Positions 18,036 through 26,243 of a stretch of DNA of 40,116 bases are shown here, piece by piece; positions within the stretch are counted from its first letter, which is position 1, and each line of letters starts with the position of its first letter. The position numbers and the translations under genes are program-made. The notes beneath the pieces were generated by a model, which was not told the origin of the DNA, ran no database searches, and saw nothing but the letters and a program-made list of their open reading frames with translations. The DNA is from JAOUEA01 sp040882605 (GTDB lineage: Bacteria > Actinomycetota > UBA4738 > HRBIN12). The DNA lies in assembly GCA_040882605.1 (NCBI GenBank), contig JBBEAY010000019.1:1-40116 (forward strand). Reading direction: 5' to 3'.

Positions 18036-20146
18036 TCGCGACGGCGGACAACGACGAGTACAGGCGTTCCGTCGCACGCTGGCCATGGTTCGTCTTCGCG
18101 TGCTTCCTTGTTGTTGCCATCGCGGGCATGGTCCTCGTGGCCGTCAATGAGGAAGCGATCGCCGAACAACTGCCGTTCGTCGCCGCGTTCTCGATGTTCG
18201 GCGTAGTCGGGGCTCTCATCGTCAGCCGTGAGCCTCGCAACGTGATCGGCGGCTTGCTCCTGTATGCGGCGTTCACCACCGCGGTCTCGTTCACGGGTGG
18301 CGAGCTGTTGACGTGGCTCGTATCCCGCGGCTCCACCGGCGCACTCGCCCAGACCACAGGCTTCTTGTCCGGTTCCGGTTGGCTGCTCGGGATCTTCCCC
18401 GTCGTGTTCCTGTTGCCGCTCCTGTTCCCCGACGGCCACTTGCCGTCCCCGCGGTGGAGGCCGTTCCTGTGGTTCATCGGGTTCTCGATGGCGGTCCTGT
18501 TCGTGAGCCTGCTGTTCGGAGACCCGGTGCTGACGGGGTCAAGCGACGCCGCCCGGGTTCCCAACCCGCTCTACATCAGCGCGATCGGCGGGTTCAAGAT
18601 CCCCGATCCCGTGTTCGCCACCGTCTATTTCGGCTCGTTCGCGACGTCGGTGGCTTCGATGTTCGTGCGGTTCCGAACCTCGGGCGGCATCGAACGCCAA
18701 CAGATCAAGTGGGTTGCATTCGGATTCCTCGCTGCCTTCCTCGCGAGCGTCCTCGGCGATTCCATCGACGATCCGACGCTCAGCGCGCTCGTGGGCGGGG
18801 GCGGATTCATGGCGTTCCCGGGATCGGTCGGCATCGCCGTCTTGCGGTTCCACCTTTATGACCTCGATGTCGTCGTGCGCAAGACGGTCCTCTACGCGGC
18901 CCTCGCGGTCTTCGCGACGCTCGTCTACCTGGCGATCGTGATCGGGGTGGGCGCCTGGGTGGGCCGAGACAGCTCCTTGCTGACGATGGTCGCGGCGGTC
19001 ATCGTCGCGGCGACGTTCCAACTCGTTCGTACGCGTCTCGCGCGGGTCGCCGACCGGCTGGTGTACGGCAAGCGGGCCACGCCGTACGAGGTGCTCTCCG
19101 AGTTCTCGGAGCGTGTCGGCGGCGCGTATGCCGACGAGGATGTGCTCCCGCGCATGGCCCGTGTGCTCGGTGAAGGGGTGAGCGCCGAGCGAGCCGATGT
19201 CTGGCTCGCCGTCGGAGAAGAGCTCCGCGACGTTGCGACATGGCCTTCAGGTGAGGAACCGCGCACGCCGATCCCACAGGACGACGGTTCGCTGCGTTCG
19301 ATCGCCGAGACCGGCCGAGGGTTCCCCGTGGAATACTCGGGCGAGTTGCTGGGCGTCTTGTCGGTGAGGAAGCCGCCGAGTGACCCGCTCTCTCCCGCCG
19401 ACGAGAAGCTGGTCTCCGATCTCGCCGCCCAAGCTGGGTTGGTGCTGCGAAACGTCCGCCTCGCCGAGGCGCTTCGGGCGCGCCTCGACGATCTCCGAGC
19501 CGCGCAGAAGCGCCTGGTCGCCGCCCAGGACGTCGAGCGACGCAAGCTGGAGCGCAACATCCACGACGGCGCCCAGCAGCAGCTCGTCGCGCTCGCGGTG
19601 AAAGCACGGCTCGCTCGCACCCTCACCGAGCGAGACCCCGCCAGGGCCGTGGAGATGCTCGTGCAGATCGAGGCTGAGACGCACGACGCGCTCGAGGATC
19701 TGCGCGACCTCGCGCGCGGCATCTACCCTCCGCTGCTCGCCGACAAAGGATTGGAGGCTGCCCTCACGTCCCAGGCGCGCAAGTCGACGGTGCCGGTCGA
19801 GGTCGAGGCGCACGGCATCGACCGCTTCCCGCAGGAGGTCGAAGCGGCCGTCTACTTCTCGGCGCTCGAGGCGTTGCAGAACACGGCCAAGTACGCTCAG
19901 GCGTCGCGAGCCACGGTCACCCTCAGCCGTGCGAACGGTTCGCTCTCGTTCACGGTCGCCGACGACGGCACGGGATTCGACACGAGCGCGACCGGCTACG
20001 GCACGGGGTTGCAGGGCATCGCCGATCGGCTCGGCGCGCTCGACGGCGATCTCGAGGTTGCAAGTCAGCCCGGTTCGGGCACGACCGTGACGGGCCGGGT
20101 TCCGATCGCGGCGACAGCACCCGAAAGGATCGAGGACATCACATGA
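18032..20146 (+). CDS. Membrane histidine kinase 5 (HisKA_3/NarL type)
   Basis: A 704-residue paralogue starting at GTG 18032, overlapping kinase 4's stop by 4 bp. The membrane region carries LLFPDGHLPSPRWRP, but the NPxG motif is NPLYISAI here, so its sensory face differs. HLYDLDVVVRKTVLYA marks the cytoplasmic entry. A GAF-like region contains an insert (PRTPIPQDDGSLRSIAETGRG positions) not seen in kinase 4. HisKA_3 has H511 in NIHDGAQQQL. The HATPase has N box ALEALQNTAKYA, DDGTGFD and GTGLQGI. Catalytic residues are intact. It is followed without a gap by a small membrane protein. Confidence 0.9.
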   Translation: MIATADNDEYRRSVARWPWFVFACFLVVAIAGMVLVAVNEEAIAEQLPFVAAFSMFGVVGALIVSREPRNVIGGLLLYAAFTTAVSFTGGELLTWLVSRGSTGALAQTTGFLSGSGWLLGIFPVVFLLPLLFPDGHLPSPRWRPFLWFIGFSMAVLFVSLLFGDPVLTGSSDAARVPNPLYISAIGGFKIPDPVFATVYFGSFATSVASMFVRFRTSGGIERQQIKWVAFGFLAAFLASVLGDSIDDPTLSALVGGGGFMAFPGSVGIAVLRFHLYDLDVVVRKTVLYAALAVFATLVYLAIVIGVGAWVGRDSSLLTMVAAVIVAATFQLVRTRLARVADRLVYGKRATPYEVLSEFSERVGGAYADEDVLPRMARVLGEGVSAERADVWLAVGEELRDVATWPSGEEPRTPIPQDDGSLRSIAETGRGFPVEYSGELLGVLSVRKPPSDPLSPADEKLVSDLAAQAGLVLRNVRLAEALRARLDDLRAAQKRLVAAQDVERRKLERNIHDGAQQQLVALAVKARLARTLTERDPARAVEMLVQIEAETHDALEDLRDLARGIYPPLLADKGLEAALTSQARKSTVPVEVEAHGIDRFPQEVEAAVYFSALEALQNTAKYAQASRATVTLSRANGSLSFTVADDGTGFDTSATGYGTGLQGIADRLGALDGDLEVASQPGSGTTVTGRVPIAATAPERIEDIT

Positions 20147-20346
20147 CGCTTCGGGCCACCGCTCGACCAACGGGCTTCCGCAGATTCGAACGCTGGATGA
20201 TCGGCGTGCTGTTCGCCGTGATGGCCTTCGTGCTCGAGAAGTTCGTGATGCGATCGGTGCGGAAGAAGGGCACCGCCGCCCCCGCATCGACCGAGGAGAT
20301 CACGACGGTCGTCGCGAAGGGAGGCGAGGTCGACGCCGATCTCTGA
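20143..20346 (+). CDS. Small single-pass membrane protein at end of kinase operon
   Basis: A 67-residue protein whose ATG overlaps the kinase 5 stop by 4 bp. One membrane helix (WMIGVLFAVMAFVLEKFVM, about 18-36) is flanked by basic residues, followed by a KKGTAAPAS linker and an acidic tail. I do not recognise a family. Tight coupling to the kinase suggests an accessory or modulatory membrane subunit. The terminator hairpin follows 9 bp after its stop. Confidence 0.65.
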   Translation: MTLRATARPTGFRRFERWMIGVLFAVMAFVLEKFVMRSVRKKGTAAPASTEEITTVVAKGGEVDADL

Positions 20347-20355
20347 GCGCCTCTA

Positions 20356-20384
20356 CGCGACTAGTCTGAAGGAGACTAGTCGCG
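20356..20384. terminator. Bidirectional terminator hairpin overlapping a stop codon
   Basis: CGCGACTAGTCT (20356-20367) pairs perfectly over 12 bp with AGACTAGTCGCG (20373-20384), with a GAAGG loop. The stop codon of the converging Usp-ABC1 gene (20376-20378 on the minus strand) is inside the stem. The core TAGTCTGA..AGACTA also occurs in the hairpin at 7100-7124. Confidence 0.7.
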
Positions 20385-22493
20385 TTGTCGGCGTGCCAGG
20401 TCGATCACGAGGCCGAGCGTCAGCAGCACGGCGCCGGCGCCGAACGTCGCCGGCAGCCACGTGGGCACCCGCTCGCTGATCGCGGTGAGGGCCGTGCCGA
20501 GGATCGCCGCACCGGCCGTGAGCGCGAGGGCCAACCGGCGCCCCGCGCGGCGGATCGTCGTCTCGAGCGTCGCCGCCCGGAAGTTCACCTCGAGCTTCTG
20601 CCCGGGCCGTGCGCCGATCAACCGCTCGACCGCTTCCACGACCCGGTGGAAGCGCACCTTGAACCGTTGTGCTTGATAGAAGAGCGCCTTCGGGTCGATC
20701 TTCGTCGTCATGTCTTTCATCACGGCGCGCATGAGGAACGACCCGGCCACGTCGAACGGGTCGAGGTCGGGGTCGAGCTCGGCGGTCGCGAGCTGCATCT
20801 GCGCGAGGGCCTTCCCCGTCAGCGCCAACGACGCGGGCAACGGCACCTCGTGCCGCAGCGAGATCTCGGTCATCTCCTGCAGGATCGGTCCGAGCTGGAT
20901 GTCGGAGAGCGACGCCGTGCGGTACTTCGCGACCATCTCGCCGATCTCGCCACCGAACGCGTCGACGTCGAGGTCCGTGCGGTCCATCGCGCCGGCGAGC
21001 ATGAGCGAGACGTCGGTGAGGAACGGCACGTCTTCCTGCCAGAACGACATCAGCAGCAGCATGAGGTGCTCGCGCATCTCCGGGCCGACCTCGCCGACCA
21101 TGCCGAGGTCGAGCAGGTAGAGCGTGTCGTCGGCGGGGCGCCACATGAGGTTCCCGGGGTGCGGGTCGGCGTGGAAGAACCCGTCGACCATGATCTGCTT
21201 GTAGAAGCTCTCGAGGAGCTGACGCGCGGCCTCTGTGCGCGCGTCCCCTTCGGGCGCCAGCGAGATCGGCCCGCCCTGCACGTCCTGCATCACGAGCAGG
21301 CGCGAGGTCGAGAGGTCACCGACCACCTCGGGCACCCGCAGACGCGAGTACGGCTCGACGATCACGCGCATGCGCGCCATGTTGCCGGCTTCCTGCCGGA
21401 AGTCGAGCTCGCGATGCAGCGACGTCGACAGGTGCTCGAAGACCGCTTGCATGTCGATCACCTGGCGAAGGCCGGGGCGATCGCCGATCTTCTCGGCGAA
21501 CACTTCGAGTAGTGCGAGGTCCTGCTCGATCTGCTCGCGCGCGTCGGGGCGCTGCACCTTCACGACGACCGCGTCACCGGTGGCGAGGGTGGCGCGGTGC
21601 ACTTGGGCGATCGTGCCGGCCGCGAGCGGCGAAGCGTCGATGTGGTCGAACACGTCTTCCCACGGCACGCCGAGCTCCTGCTCCATCACCCGCACGACCT
21701 GCTCTTCGCTGAGCGGCGGCACGTTGTCCTGCAGGGTGGCGAGCTCCTCGATGTACTCCGGTGGAAGCAGGTCGGGTCGCGTCGAGAGGATCTGGCCGAG
21801 CTTCGCGAACGTCGGGCCGAGCTCCTCGAGCGCCGCGCGAAGACGTTTGCCCTGCCGTCGCCGGCCGACGGCGCCTTCCTCGTCCGGGCGGCCGAAGGCC
21901 TCCTTCAGCCCGTGCTTGGCGAACACCGCAGCGATGTGTCCCCCGCGGGCGGTCAGCCGCGGCTGGAACTCCTGCTCCTCGGCGGCGCTGGCGCGCACCC
22001 GCGTCGAGGTCGCGCGCGGAGTGTTCGCGACGACCTGGCCGTCACCAGCCGTGTTCACGATGATCACGGTGCACCGGGCGTTGTGGCTGATCCGGTTCGG
22101 CACGTTGCCGAGCAGGAACTCCTTGCGCCCCGCCATGCCTGCGTTGCCGACGACGAGCACGTCGATCGCTTGATCTTCGGTCGCCTCGACGATCGCCATC
22201 GCCGGGTCGTCGTGGATCACGACGTGTCCGTGTGCACGGTCGCCCGCGACCGACCGTGCGTAGGTCTGCAGGTCGTCGGCCGCCGCACGAGCCCTGGTCG
22301 CCTCAGCCGCGCCGTGCTCCGTGTCGGCCGGACTCGAGGGGATGACGACCTGCACGATGTGCAGCTCCGCGCCGAACGCCTCGGCGAACGTCGCCGCCCA
22401 TCGAACGGCGCGCTCCGCGGTTTGGGAACGGTCGGTGCCGACCATGACGCGATCGATAGGACCGGAGATCTGGGGTTGGGCCTCGGCGCTCAT
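20376..22493 (-). CDS. Usp domain fused to ABC1/UbiB-type atypical kinase
   Basis: A 705-residue fusion. Residues about 8-160 form a universal stress protein domain (IDRVMVGTDRSQTAERAVRW) with a well-kept ATP loop, GNAGMAGRKEFLLGNVPNRI. Residues about 200-640 form an ABC1/UbiB/COQ8-type atypical kinase. Its motifs are KLGQ (K231-Q234), GTIAQVH in place of the Ala-rich loop, VVVKVQRP (the ATP-site Lys), ELDFRQEAGN, HADPHPGN (from H441) and LLDLGMVG (DFG-like). Two C-terminal membrane helices anchor it. In other bacteria UbiB proteins support isoprenoid quinone synthesis; in Actinomycetota the substrate is unknown. ATG 22493 is chosen because the Usp domain starts seven residues in. The longer open frame runs through the tRNA gene and is not coding. 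Confidence 0.9.
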   Translation of the reverse strand: MSAEAQPQISGPIDRVMVGTDRSQTAERAVRWAATFAEAFGAELHIVQVVIPSSPADTEHGAAEATRARAAADDLQTYARSVAGDRAHGHVVIHDDPAMAIVEATEDQAIDVLVVGNAGMAGRKEFLLGNVPNRISHNARCTVIIVNTAGDGQVVANTPRATSTRVRASAAEEQEFQPRLTARGGHIAAVFAKHGLKEAFGRPDEEGAVGRRRQGKRLRAALEELGPTFAKLGQILSTRPDLLPPEYIEELATLQDNVPPLSEEQVVRVMEQELGVPWEDVFDHIDASPLAAGTIAQVHRATLATGDAVVVKVQRPDAREQIEQDLALLEVFAEKIGDRPGLRQVIDMQAVFEHLSTSLHRELDFRQEAGNMARMRVIVEPYSRLRVPEVVGDLSTSRLLVMQDVQGGPISLAPEGDARTEAARQLLESFYKQIMVDGFFHADPHPGNLMWRPADDTLYLLDLGMVGEVGPEMREHLMLLLMSFWQEDVPFLTDVSLMLAGAMDRTDLDVDAFGGEIGEMVAKYRTASLSDIQLGPILQEMTEISLRHEVPLPASLALTGKALAQMQLATAELDPDLDPFDVAGSFLMRAVMKDMTTKIDPKALFYQAQRFKVRFHRVVEAVERLIGARPGQKLEVNFRAATLETTIRRAGRRLALALTAGAAILGTALTAISERVPTWLPATFGAGAVLLTLGLVIDLARRQRD

Positions 22494-22596
22494 CAGCGCA
22501 TCATGCCGGGTCGAGGCCCCTTGCGACCAGGGTGAGGGCTGGTGCATCCGACGGGCGGCCACCGCAGGGTCTGCCAGGGTGCCTACACCCCGTTGG

Positions 22597-22602
22597 TAGA
22601 CT
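22597..22602 (+). promoter_or_regulatory. -10 hexamer for tRNA-Thr
   Basis: TAGACT lies 11 nt before the first tRNA base, a fitting distance for the -10 of the tRNA promoter. No good -35 was found. Confidence 0.45.
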
Positions 22603-22613
22603 GCCGCACCGTC

Positions 22614-22687
22614 GCCGGAGTAGCTCAGCCTGGCAGAGCAACCGCCTCGTAAGTGGTAGGTCATGGGTTCAAATCCCATCTCCGGCT
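22614..22687 (+). tRNA. tRNA-Thr (anticodon CGT)
   Basis: A full cloverleaf can be drawn. The acceptor stem is GCCGGAG/CTCCGGC, the D arm GCTC..GAGC and the anticodon stem ACCGC/GTGGT. The loop CTCGTAA gives anticodon CGT (reads ACG, Thr). The T arm is ATGGG-TTCAAAT-CCCAT and the discriminator base is T. The 3' CCA is not encoded. Confidence 0.95.
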
Positions 22688-22723
22688 CCGATGCACCGAC
22701 CATGATCGCCGACCCGCCGGTGC

Positions 22724-22729
22724 TAGTAT
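22724..22729 (+). promoter_or_regulatory. -10 hexamer for leaderless transcript
   Basis: TAGTAT lies 8 nt before the ATG at 22738, with no Shine-Dalgarno sequence, suggesting leaderless transcription of the membrane-protein gene. Confidence 0.45.
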
Positions 22730-22737
22730 CCGCCGCG

Positions 22738-23427
22738 ATGCGCATGCCTCGGAAGCTGTCCGCCTTGCTCGCGTTCGCGGTCGTCACGCTGATGGTGCAG
22801 GTGGGCGCGGCGAGCGCCCAGGTCATCGTCGACCCGGCGGTCGCGTCCGAGCGGAACGACGGCGGTTGGGTCTACTGGCTCGCCATCGCACTCAGTGCGC
22901 TCGGGTTGTTGATCATCATCCGCATGACGATCAAGTACATGCGGTACGCGCCGCGATTCTCCAAGGACGAGGAGAACCTGAAGGTCGTGCGAGCCGATCG
23001 GGTGCAGCTCGGGCGGGAGCTGCCTCGTCGCAACGTCGACCTGTCGCAGGCTGCACCGGTCGTCGTCGCCCCACCCGCCATGCCCGCGGCCGCGCCCGCC
23101 CTGGCCCCGGTGGGAGCGGGCGCCGTCCCCGCCGCCGCTGCGCCTGCGCCTGCGGAGTCCGCCGCCGCCCCTGCGCCTGCCGTCGCCGAGCCGGCCGCCG
23201 CAGCCACTTCCGAGCCGGCAGTCGCCGGAGCGCCCCCTGCGGCTGCTCCTGCGCCGCCCGCTCCCGCGGTCCCTGAGGAGCGGCCAGAGGTGACGATGGA
23301 TCAGGAGGCCTATGAGGCCGCACTCAAGGAGCACCTCGACGCCGGCACCGACCGGCGGATCGCCGAGGGCAAGGCCAAGCGGGCGGGCATGATCGCCGCT
23401 CGCAAGAAGGCCACTGGCGAAGCCTGA
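22738..23427 (+). CDS. Membrane protein with Pro/Ala-rich linker, unknown function
   Basis: A 229-residue protein. A signal-type hydrophobic start (LSALLAFAVVTLMVQVGAASAQ) and a second helix (WVYWLAIALSALGLLIIIRM, about 43-62) precede a short basic segment. A Pro/Ala-rich low-complexity stretch (about 115-190) leads to a charged C-terminal segment (TMDQEAYEAALKEHLDAGTDRRIAEGKAKRAG). The C-terminal part looks like a small helical domain exposed to the cytoplasm. I do not recognise the family. The ATG at 22738 is chosen because a -10 box is just upstream and a longer frame would overlap the tRNA. It is followed after 49 bp by the DUF2342 peptidase. Confidence 0.75.
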   Translation: MRMPRKLSALLAFAVVTLMVQVGAASAQVIVDPAVASERNDGGWVYWLAIALSALGLLIIIRMTIKYMRYAPRFSKDEENLKVVRADRVQLGRELPRRNVDLSQAAPVVVAPPAMPAAAPALAPVGAGAVPAAAAPAPAESAAAPAPAVAEPAAAATSEPAVAGAPPAAAPAPPAPAVPEERPEVTMDQEAYEAALKEHLDAGTDRRIAEGKAKRAGMIAARKKATGEA

Positions 23428-23476
23428 ACCCCAGACGCGCCGTTCATCCCCTGCGACGCCAGAAGGAAGGATCCCC

Positions 23477-24544
23477 GTGAGCGCCACCGAGGTCGACTGG
23501 TCCATGGGATCGGCTGCAGCCCGTCTCGCCGACTGGGACACCGCGCTGCAGCTCGGCCGTCGTGTCGCCGGCCCAGGCATCTCCGTGCCGGCCGTGCAGC
23601 GCGCCCGCATGCGCGAGGACTTCGGTGAGCTCGTGCCGTTCGCGGAATCGTTGATCGAGGAACACACCGCTATGTCGGTCGCCGGCTTCCGGTCGCGAGC
23701 CTGGGTCATGGCGCGCAGCGAGTGGATCCGCGCGAACCTCACCGGCATGCAGCGGCTGCTCGAGCCGCTCGCCGAACGCGTGCTCGCGGTGAAGCCCGGT
23801 CGCGCCGAGGTACGCCGCAAGGCGATGGGAGCGCAGGCCGGCGCCCTGTTCGGCTACGTGGCTCGCCGCGTGCTCGGGCAGTACGACGTGTTCCTTCCGC
23901 CCGACGACGAGGGGTTGCTCTACTTCGTGGGCCCCAATGTCGCCGAGGTGGAACAGCGATACGGCTTGCCCACACGCGACTTCCGTCTGTGGGTAGCGAT
24001 CCACGAGGTGACCCACCGAGTGCAGTTCGGAGCGGCGCCGTGGCTGCGCGGACATCTGCGCGGTCTGGTCGACAGCTACCTCGGCGGCGTCTCGCTCGAC
24101 GGCAAGGAGCTAGTTTCTCAGCTCCGCAGGGCGGTCGAGGAAGCCCGTCGTGGGGGTGATGCGCGCATGGGCGGCATCTTCCTGCTGCTCACGCCGGAGC
24201 AACGCGAGCTGTTCACCCGGGTGCAAGGTGTGATGTCGCTGCTCGAAGGGCACGCGTCGTACGTGATGAACGAGGTGTCTCGCGATCACGTCGCCGACGT
24301 CGATCGCATGCGCCGGGCTCTCGCCTCCCGCCGCAAGAGCACTGGCATCGAGCGCGGAGTGCAGCGCGCGATCGGCTTCGAACAGAAGATCAAGCAGTAC
24401 GACGCGGGCGAGGTGTTCGTGCGCGAGGTGATCGCCCGCGCCGGCATGGACGGGCTCAACCGTGTGTGGCTCGCTCCCGAGCACCTGCCCACGCTCGACG
24501 AGATCGGCGCCCCGGCCGCCTGGGTCGAGCGCGTCGTCGAGTAG
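23477..24544 (+). CDS. DUF2342 zinc-dependent metallopeptidase-like protein (F420-associated family)
   Basis: A 355-residue protein with HEVTH (H176, E177, H180) inside VAIHEVTHRVQFGAAPW, the signature of the actinobacterial DUF2342 family. Members are annotated as putative hydrolases or as coenzyme F420-biosynthesis-associated because their phylogenetic profile follows F420 producers. The substrate is unknown. A second conserved segment, LEGHASYVMNEVSRD, may supply the third ligand. GTG 23477 follows AGAAGGAAGG. In mycobacteria the homologue also precedes tilS and hpt, so the order is conserved. It is separated from tilS by only 4 bp. Confidence 0.85.
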   Translation: MSATEVDWSMGSAAARLADWDTALQLGRRVAGPGISVPAVQRARMREDFGELVPFAESLIEEHTAMSVAGFRSRAWVMARSEWIRANLTGMQRLLEPLAERVLAVKPGRAEVRRKAMGAQAGALFGYVARRVLGQYDVFLPPDDEGLLYFVGPNVAEVEQRYGLPTRDFRLWVAIHEVTHRVQFGAAPWLRGHLRGLVDSYLGGVSLDGKELVSQLRRAVEEARRGGDARMGGIFLLLTPEQRELFTRVQGVMSLLEGHASYVMNEVSRDHVADVDRMRRALASRRKSTGIERGVQRAIGFEQKIKQYDAGEVFVREVIARAGMDGLNRVWLAPEHLPTLDEIGAPAAWVERVVE

Positions 24545-24548
24545 ACCG

Positions 24549-25607
24549 GTGGCATCGCGGCGCCCACCGGCCGTCGCGCGTGTTCTTGAGCGCGTCACCT
24601 CCACGGTCCGTGAACACGACCTCTTCCACCCGGGCGATCGCGTGCTTGTCTGCGTCTCCGGCGGGCCGGACTCGGTGTGTCTGTTGGAATCGCTGGTGCG
24701 GTTGCGACGGCTGTTCCGCACGCGGCTCGAGGTCTTCCACTTCGATCACCGGCTGCGCGCCAACTCGTCCGCCGACGGCGTCTACGTGCGCAGGCTCGCG
24801 GGCCGTCTCGGGGTGCCGTTCCATCTGAGGCAGGCCAGCGGCGCCCCTGTAAGTGGCGAGTCCATCGAGGCGTGGGCGACCGTGCAGCGGATGAACGCCG
24901 CGAACGACGTTCGGCGTGAGATCGCGGCGCCGATCATGGCCGAGGGTCACACCCTCGACGACCAAGCGGAAACGGTACTGCTGAACCTGCTGCGGGGGGC
25001 CGGACTCGACGGACTCGCGGGCATCTGGCCGGGCGACGGCGAGCGTCCCGGATCCGCGATCGTACAGCCCCTGCTCGACACCACACGGGCGGAGGTCGAG
25101 GCGTTCTGCCGGTCGTTGCACCTGCGTCCGCGGATCGATCCGATGAACGAGGACCGCCGGCTGCTGCGCGCCGCGATCCGGCACGAGGTGATCCCCATGC
25201 TCGAGCGCGTTACCGGACGCGAGGTGCGAGCGACCCTCGCGCGCACGGCGTCCGTACTTCACCAAGACCGGCTCGAGTTGCTGCGCCAGGCCGCCGAACA
25301 CGAACGGGCGATCGTCGATCACGACGGGGGCGTGCTCCTCTTCCGGGCGGCCGACCTTTCGGCGCTCCCCCGCCCCCTCGCCGCCCGCATAGTGCGCGCG
25401 GCTCTGTGGCAGATGGCCGCCGTCGACGACGAGGTCGCGCCGTGGACCCGTGACTCGATCGAGGCGGTGCTCGATCTCGCCGCCGGGCGTCCCGGCCGCC
25501 GGCGCGACCTGCCGCGGGGTCGCGCGGCTCACCGAGACCGGGTGTATGTTCGCGTCTCTTCCTCGATCGAACACGTCGACGGAACAGGGAGCCGACCGAT
25601 CTCGTGA
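24549..25607 (+). CDS. tilS: tRNA(Ile)-lysidine synthase TilS
   Basis: TilS converts the CAU-anticodon cytidine of tRNA-Ile2 to lysidine, so the tRNA reads AUA instead of AUG. The 352-residue protein has the PP-loop SGGPDS (37-42), FHFDHRLR and the family motif HTLDDQAETVLLNLLRG. It also has DPMNEDRRLLRAAIRHEVIP, the form of the DPSN..RN.IRH segment. The C-terminal substrate-binding domain of longer homologues is short or absent, as in other actinobacterial TilS. GTG 24549, 4 bp after the previous stop, is chosen because the conserved region begins soon after. Its stop overlaps a GTG that may start hpt. Confidence 0.92.
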   Translation: MASRRPPAVARVLERVTSTVREHDLFHPGDRVLVCVSGGPDSVCLLESLVRLRRLFRTRLEVFHFDHRLRANSSADGVYVRRLAGRLGVPFHLRQASGAPVSGESIEAWATVQRMNAANDVRREIAAPIMAEGHTLDDQAETVLLNLLRGAGLDGLAGIWPGDGERPGSAIVQPLLDTTRAEVEAFCRSLHLRPRIDPMNEDRRLLRAAIRHEVIPMLERVTGREVRATLARTASVLHQDRLELLRQAAEHERAIVDHDGGVLLFRAADLSALPRPLAARIVRAALWQMAAVDDEVAPWTRDSIEAVLDLAAGRPGRRRDLPRGRAAHRDRVYVRVSSSIEHVDGTGSRPIS

Positions 25608-26200
25608 GCCTCACGCACGACTCACCCGACGCTACACTTCGGGTTCCCGTGAGCGCCTACGAGCCCGATATCGAGAAGGTCCTCGTCTCCACCGAGCAGA
25701 TCGAGGCGGCCCTCACAGCGATGGGCAGCCAGATCACCGAGGACTACGCGGGCAAGTCGCTGCTCCTGGTCGGTGTGCTCAAGGGTGCCTTCGTCGTCAT
25801 GGCTGATCTCGCTCGTCACATCGCGCTTCCACTCAAGTTCGACTTCATGGCCGTGTCTTCCTACGGCGCGGCGACCAAGACGAGCGGCGTCGTGCGCATC
25901 CTGAAGGACCTCGATCACGATCTCGACGGCCTCGACGTGCTGCTCGTCGAGGACATCGTGGACTCGGGCCTCACGCTCAAGTACCTGCTGAAGAACCTTG
26001 CGGCGCGCAAGCCCGCCTCGCTCGAGGTGGCCGCCTTGTTGCGCAAGACCGGCCTGCAGAAGGTGCCGCTCGACCTGCGTTACGTCGGGTTCGAGATCCC
26101 GGCGGAGTTCGTGGTCGGCTACGGACTCGACTTCGGGGAGCGCTACCGCAACCTCCCCTACGTCGCCACGCTCAAGCCAGAGGCCTACGGCGGCGACTGA
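25604..26200 (+). CDS. hpt: Hypoxanthine(-guanine) phosphoribosyltransferase
   Basis: A purine-salvage enzyme that joins hypoxanthine or guanine to PRPP. The 198-residue frame has VGVLKGAFVVMADL, MAVSSYG, the PRPP motif VLLVEDIVDSGLTL and the C-terminal VGYGLDFGERYRNLPY. GTG 25604 overlaps the tilS stop (GTGA), which favours translational coupling. An alternative GTG at 25650 starts nearer the conserved core (SAYEPDIEKVLVS) and has a TACACT -10-like box at 25634-25639. Both starts could be used, the second from an internal leaderless promoter. The tilS-hpt-ftsH order is widespread in bacteria. Confidence 0.93.
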   Translation: MSLTHDSPDATLRVPVSAYEPDIEKVLVSTEQIEAALTAMGSQITEDYAGKSLLLVGVLKGAFVVMADLARHIALPLKFDFMAVSSYGAATKTSGVVRILKDLDHDLDGLDVLLVEDIVDSGLTLKYLLKNLAARKPASLEVAALLRKTGLQKVPLDLRYVGFEIPAEFVVGYGLDFGERYRNLPYVATLKPEAYGGD

Positions 26201-26243
26201 GCCGCCCGGGAACCTCGAACGGAGCCGGAGGCGTCCGAGGAGC

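Noticed and set aside
22663..22737. Upstream start of the 22738 membrane protein
   Set aside because: It lies inside the tRNA; the ATG at 22738 has its own -10 box and precedes the hydrophobic signal.
22494..22826. N-terminal extension of the Usp-ABC1 gene
   Set aside because: It would translate the reverse strand of the tRNA-Thr gene and adds sequence unlike any Usp protein.
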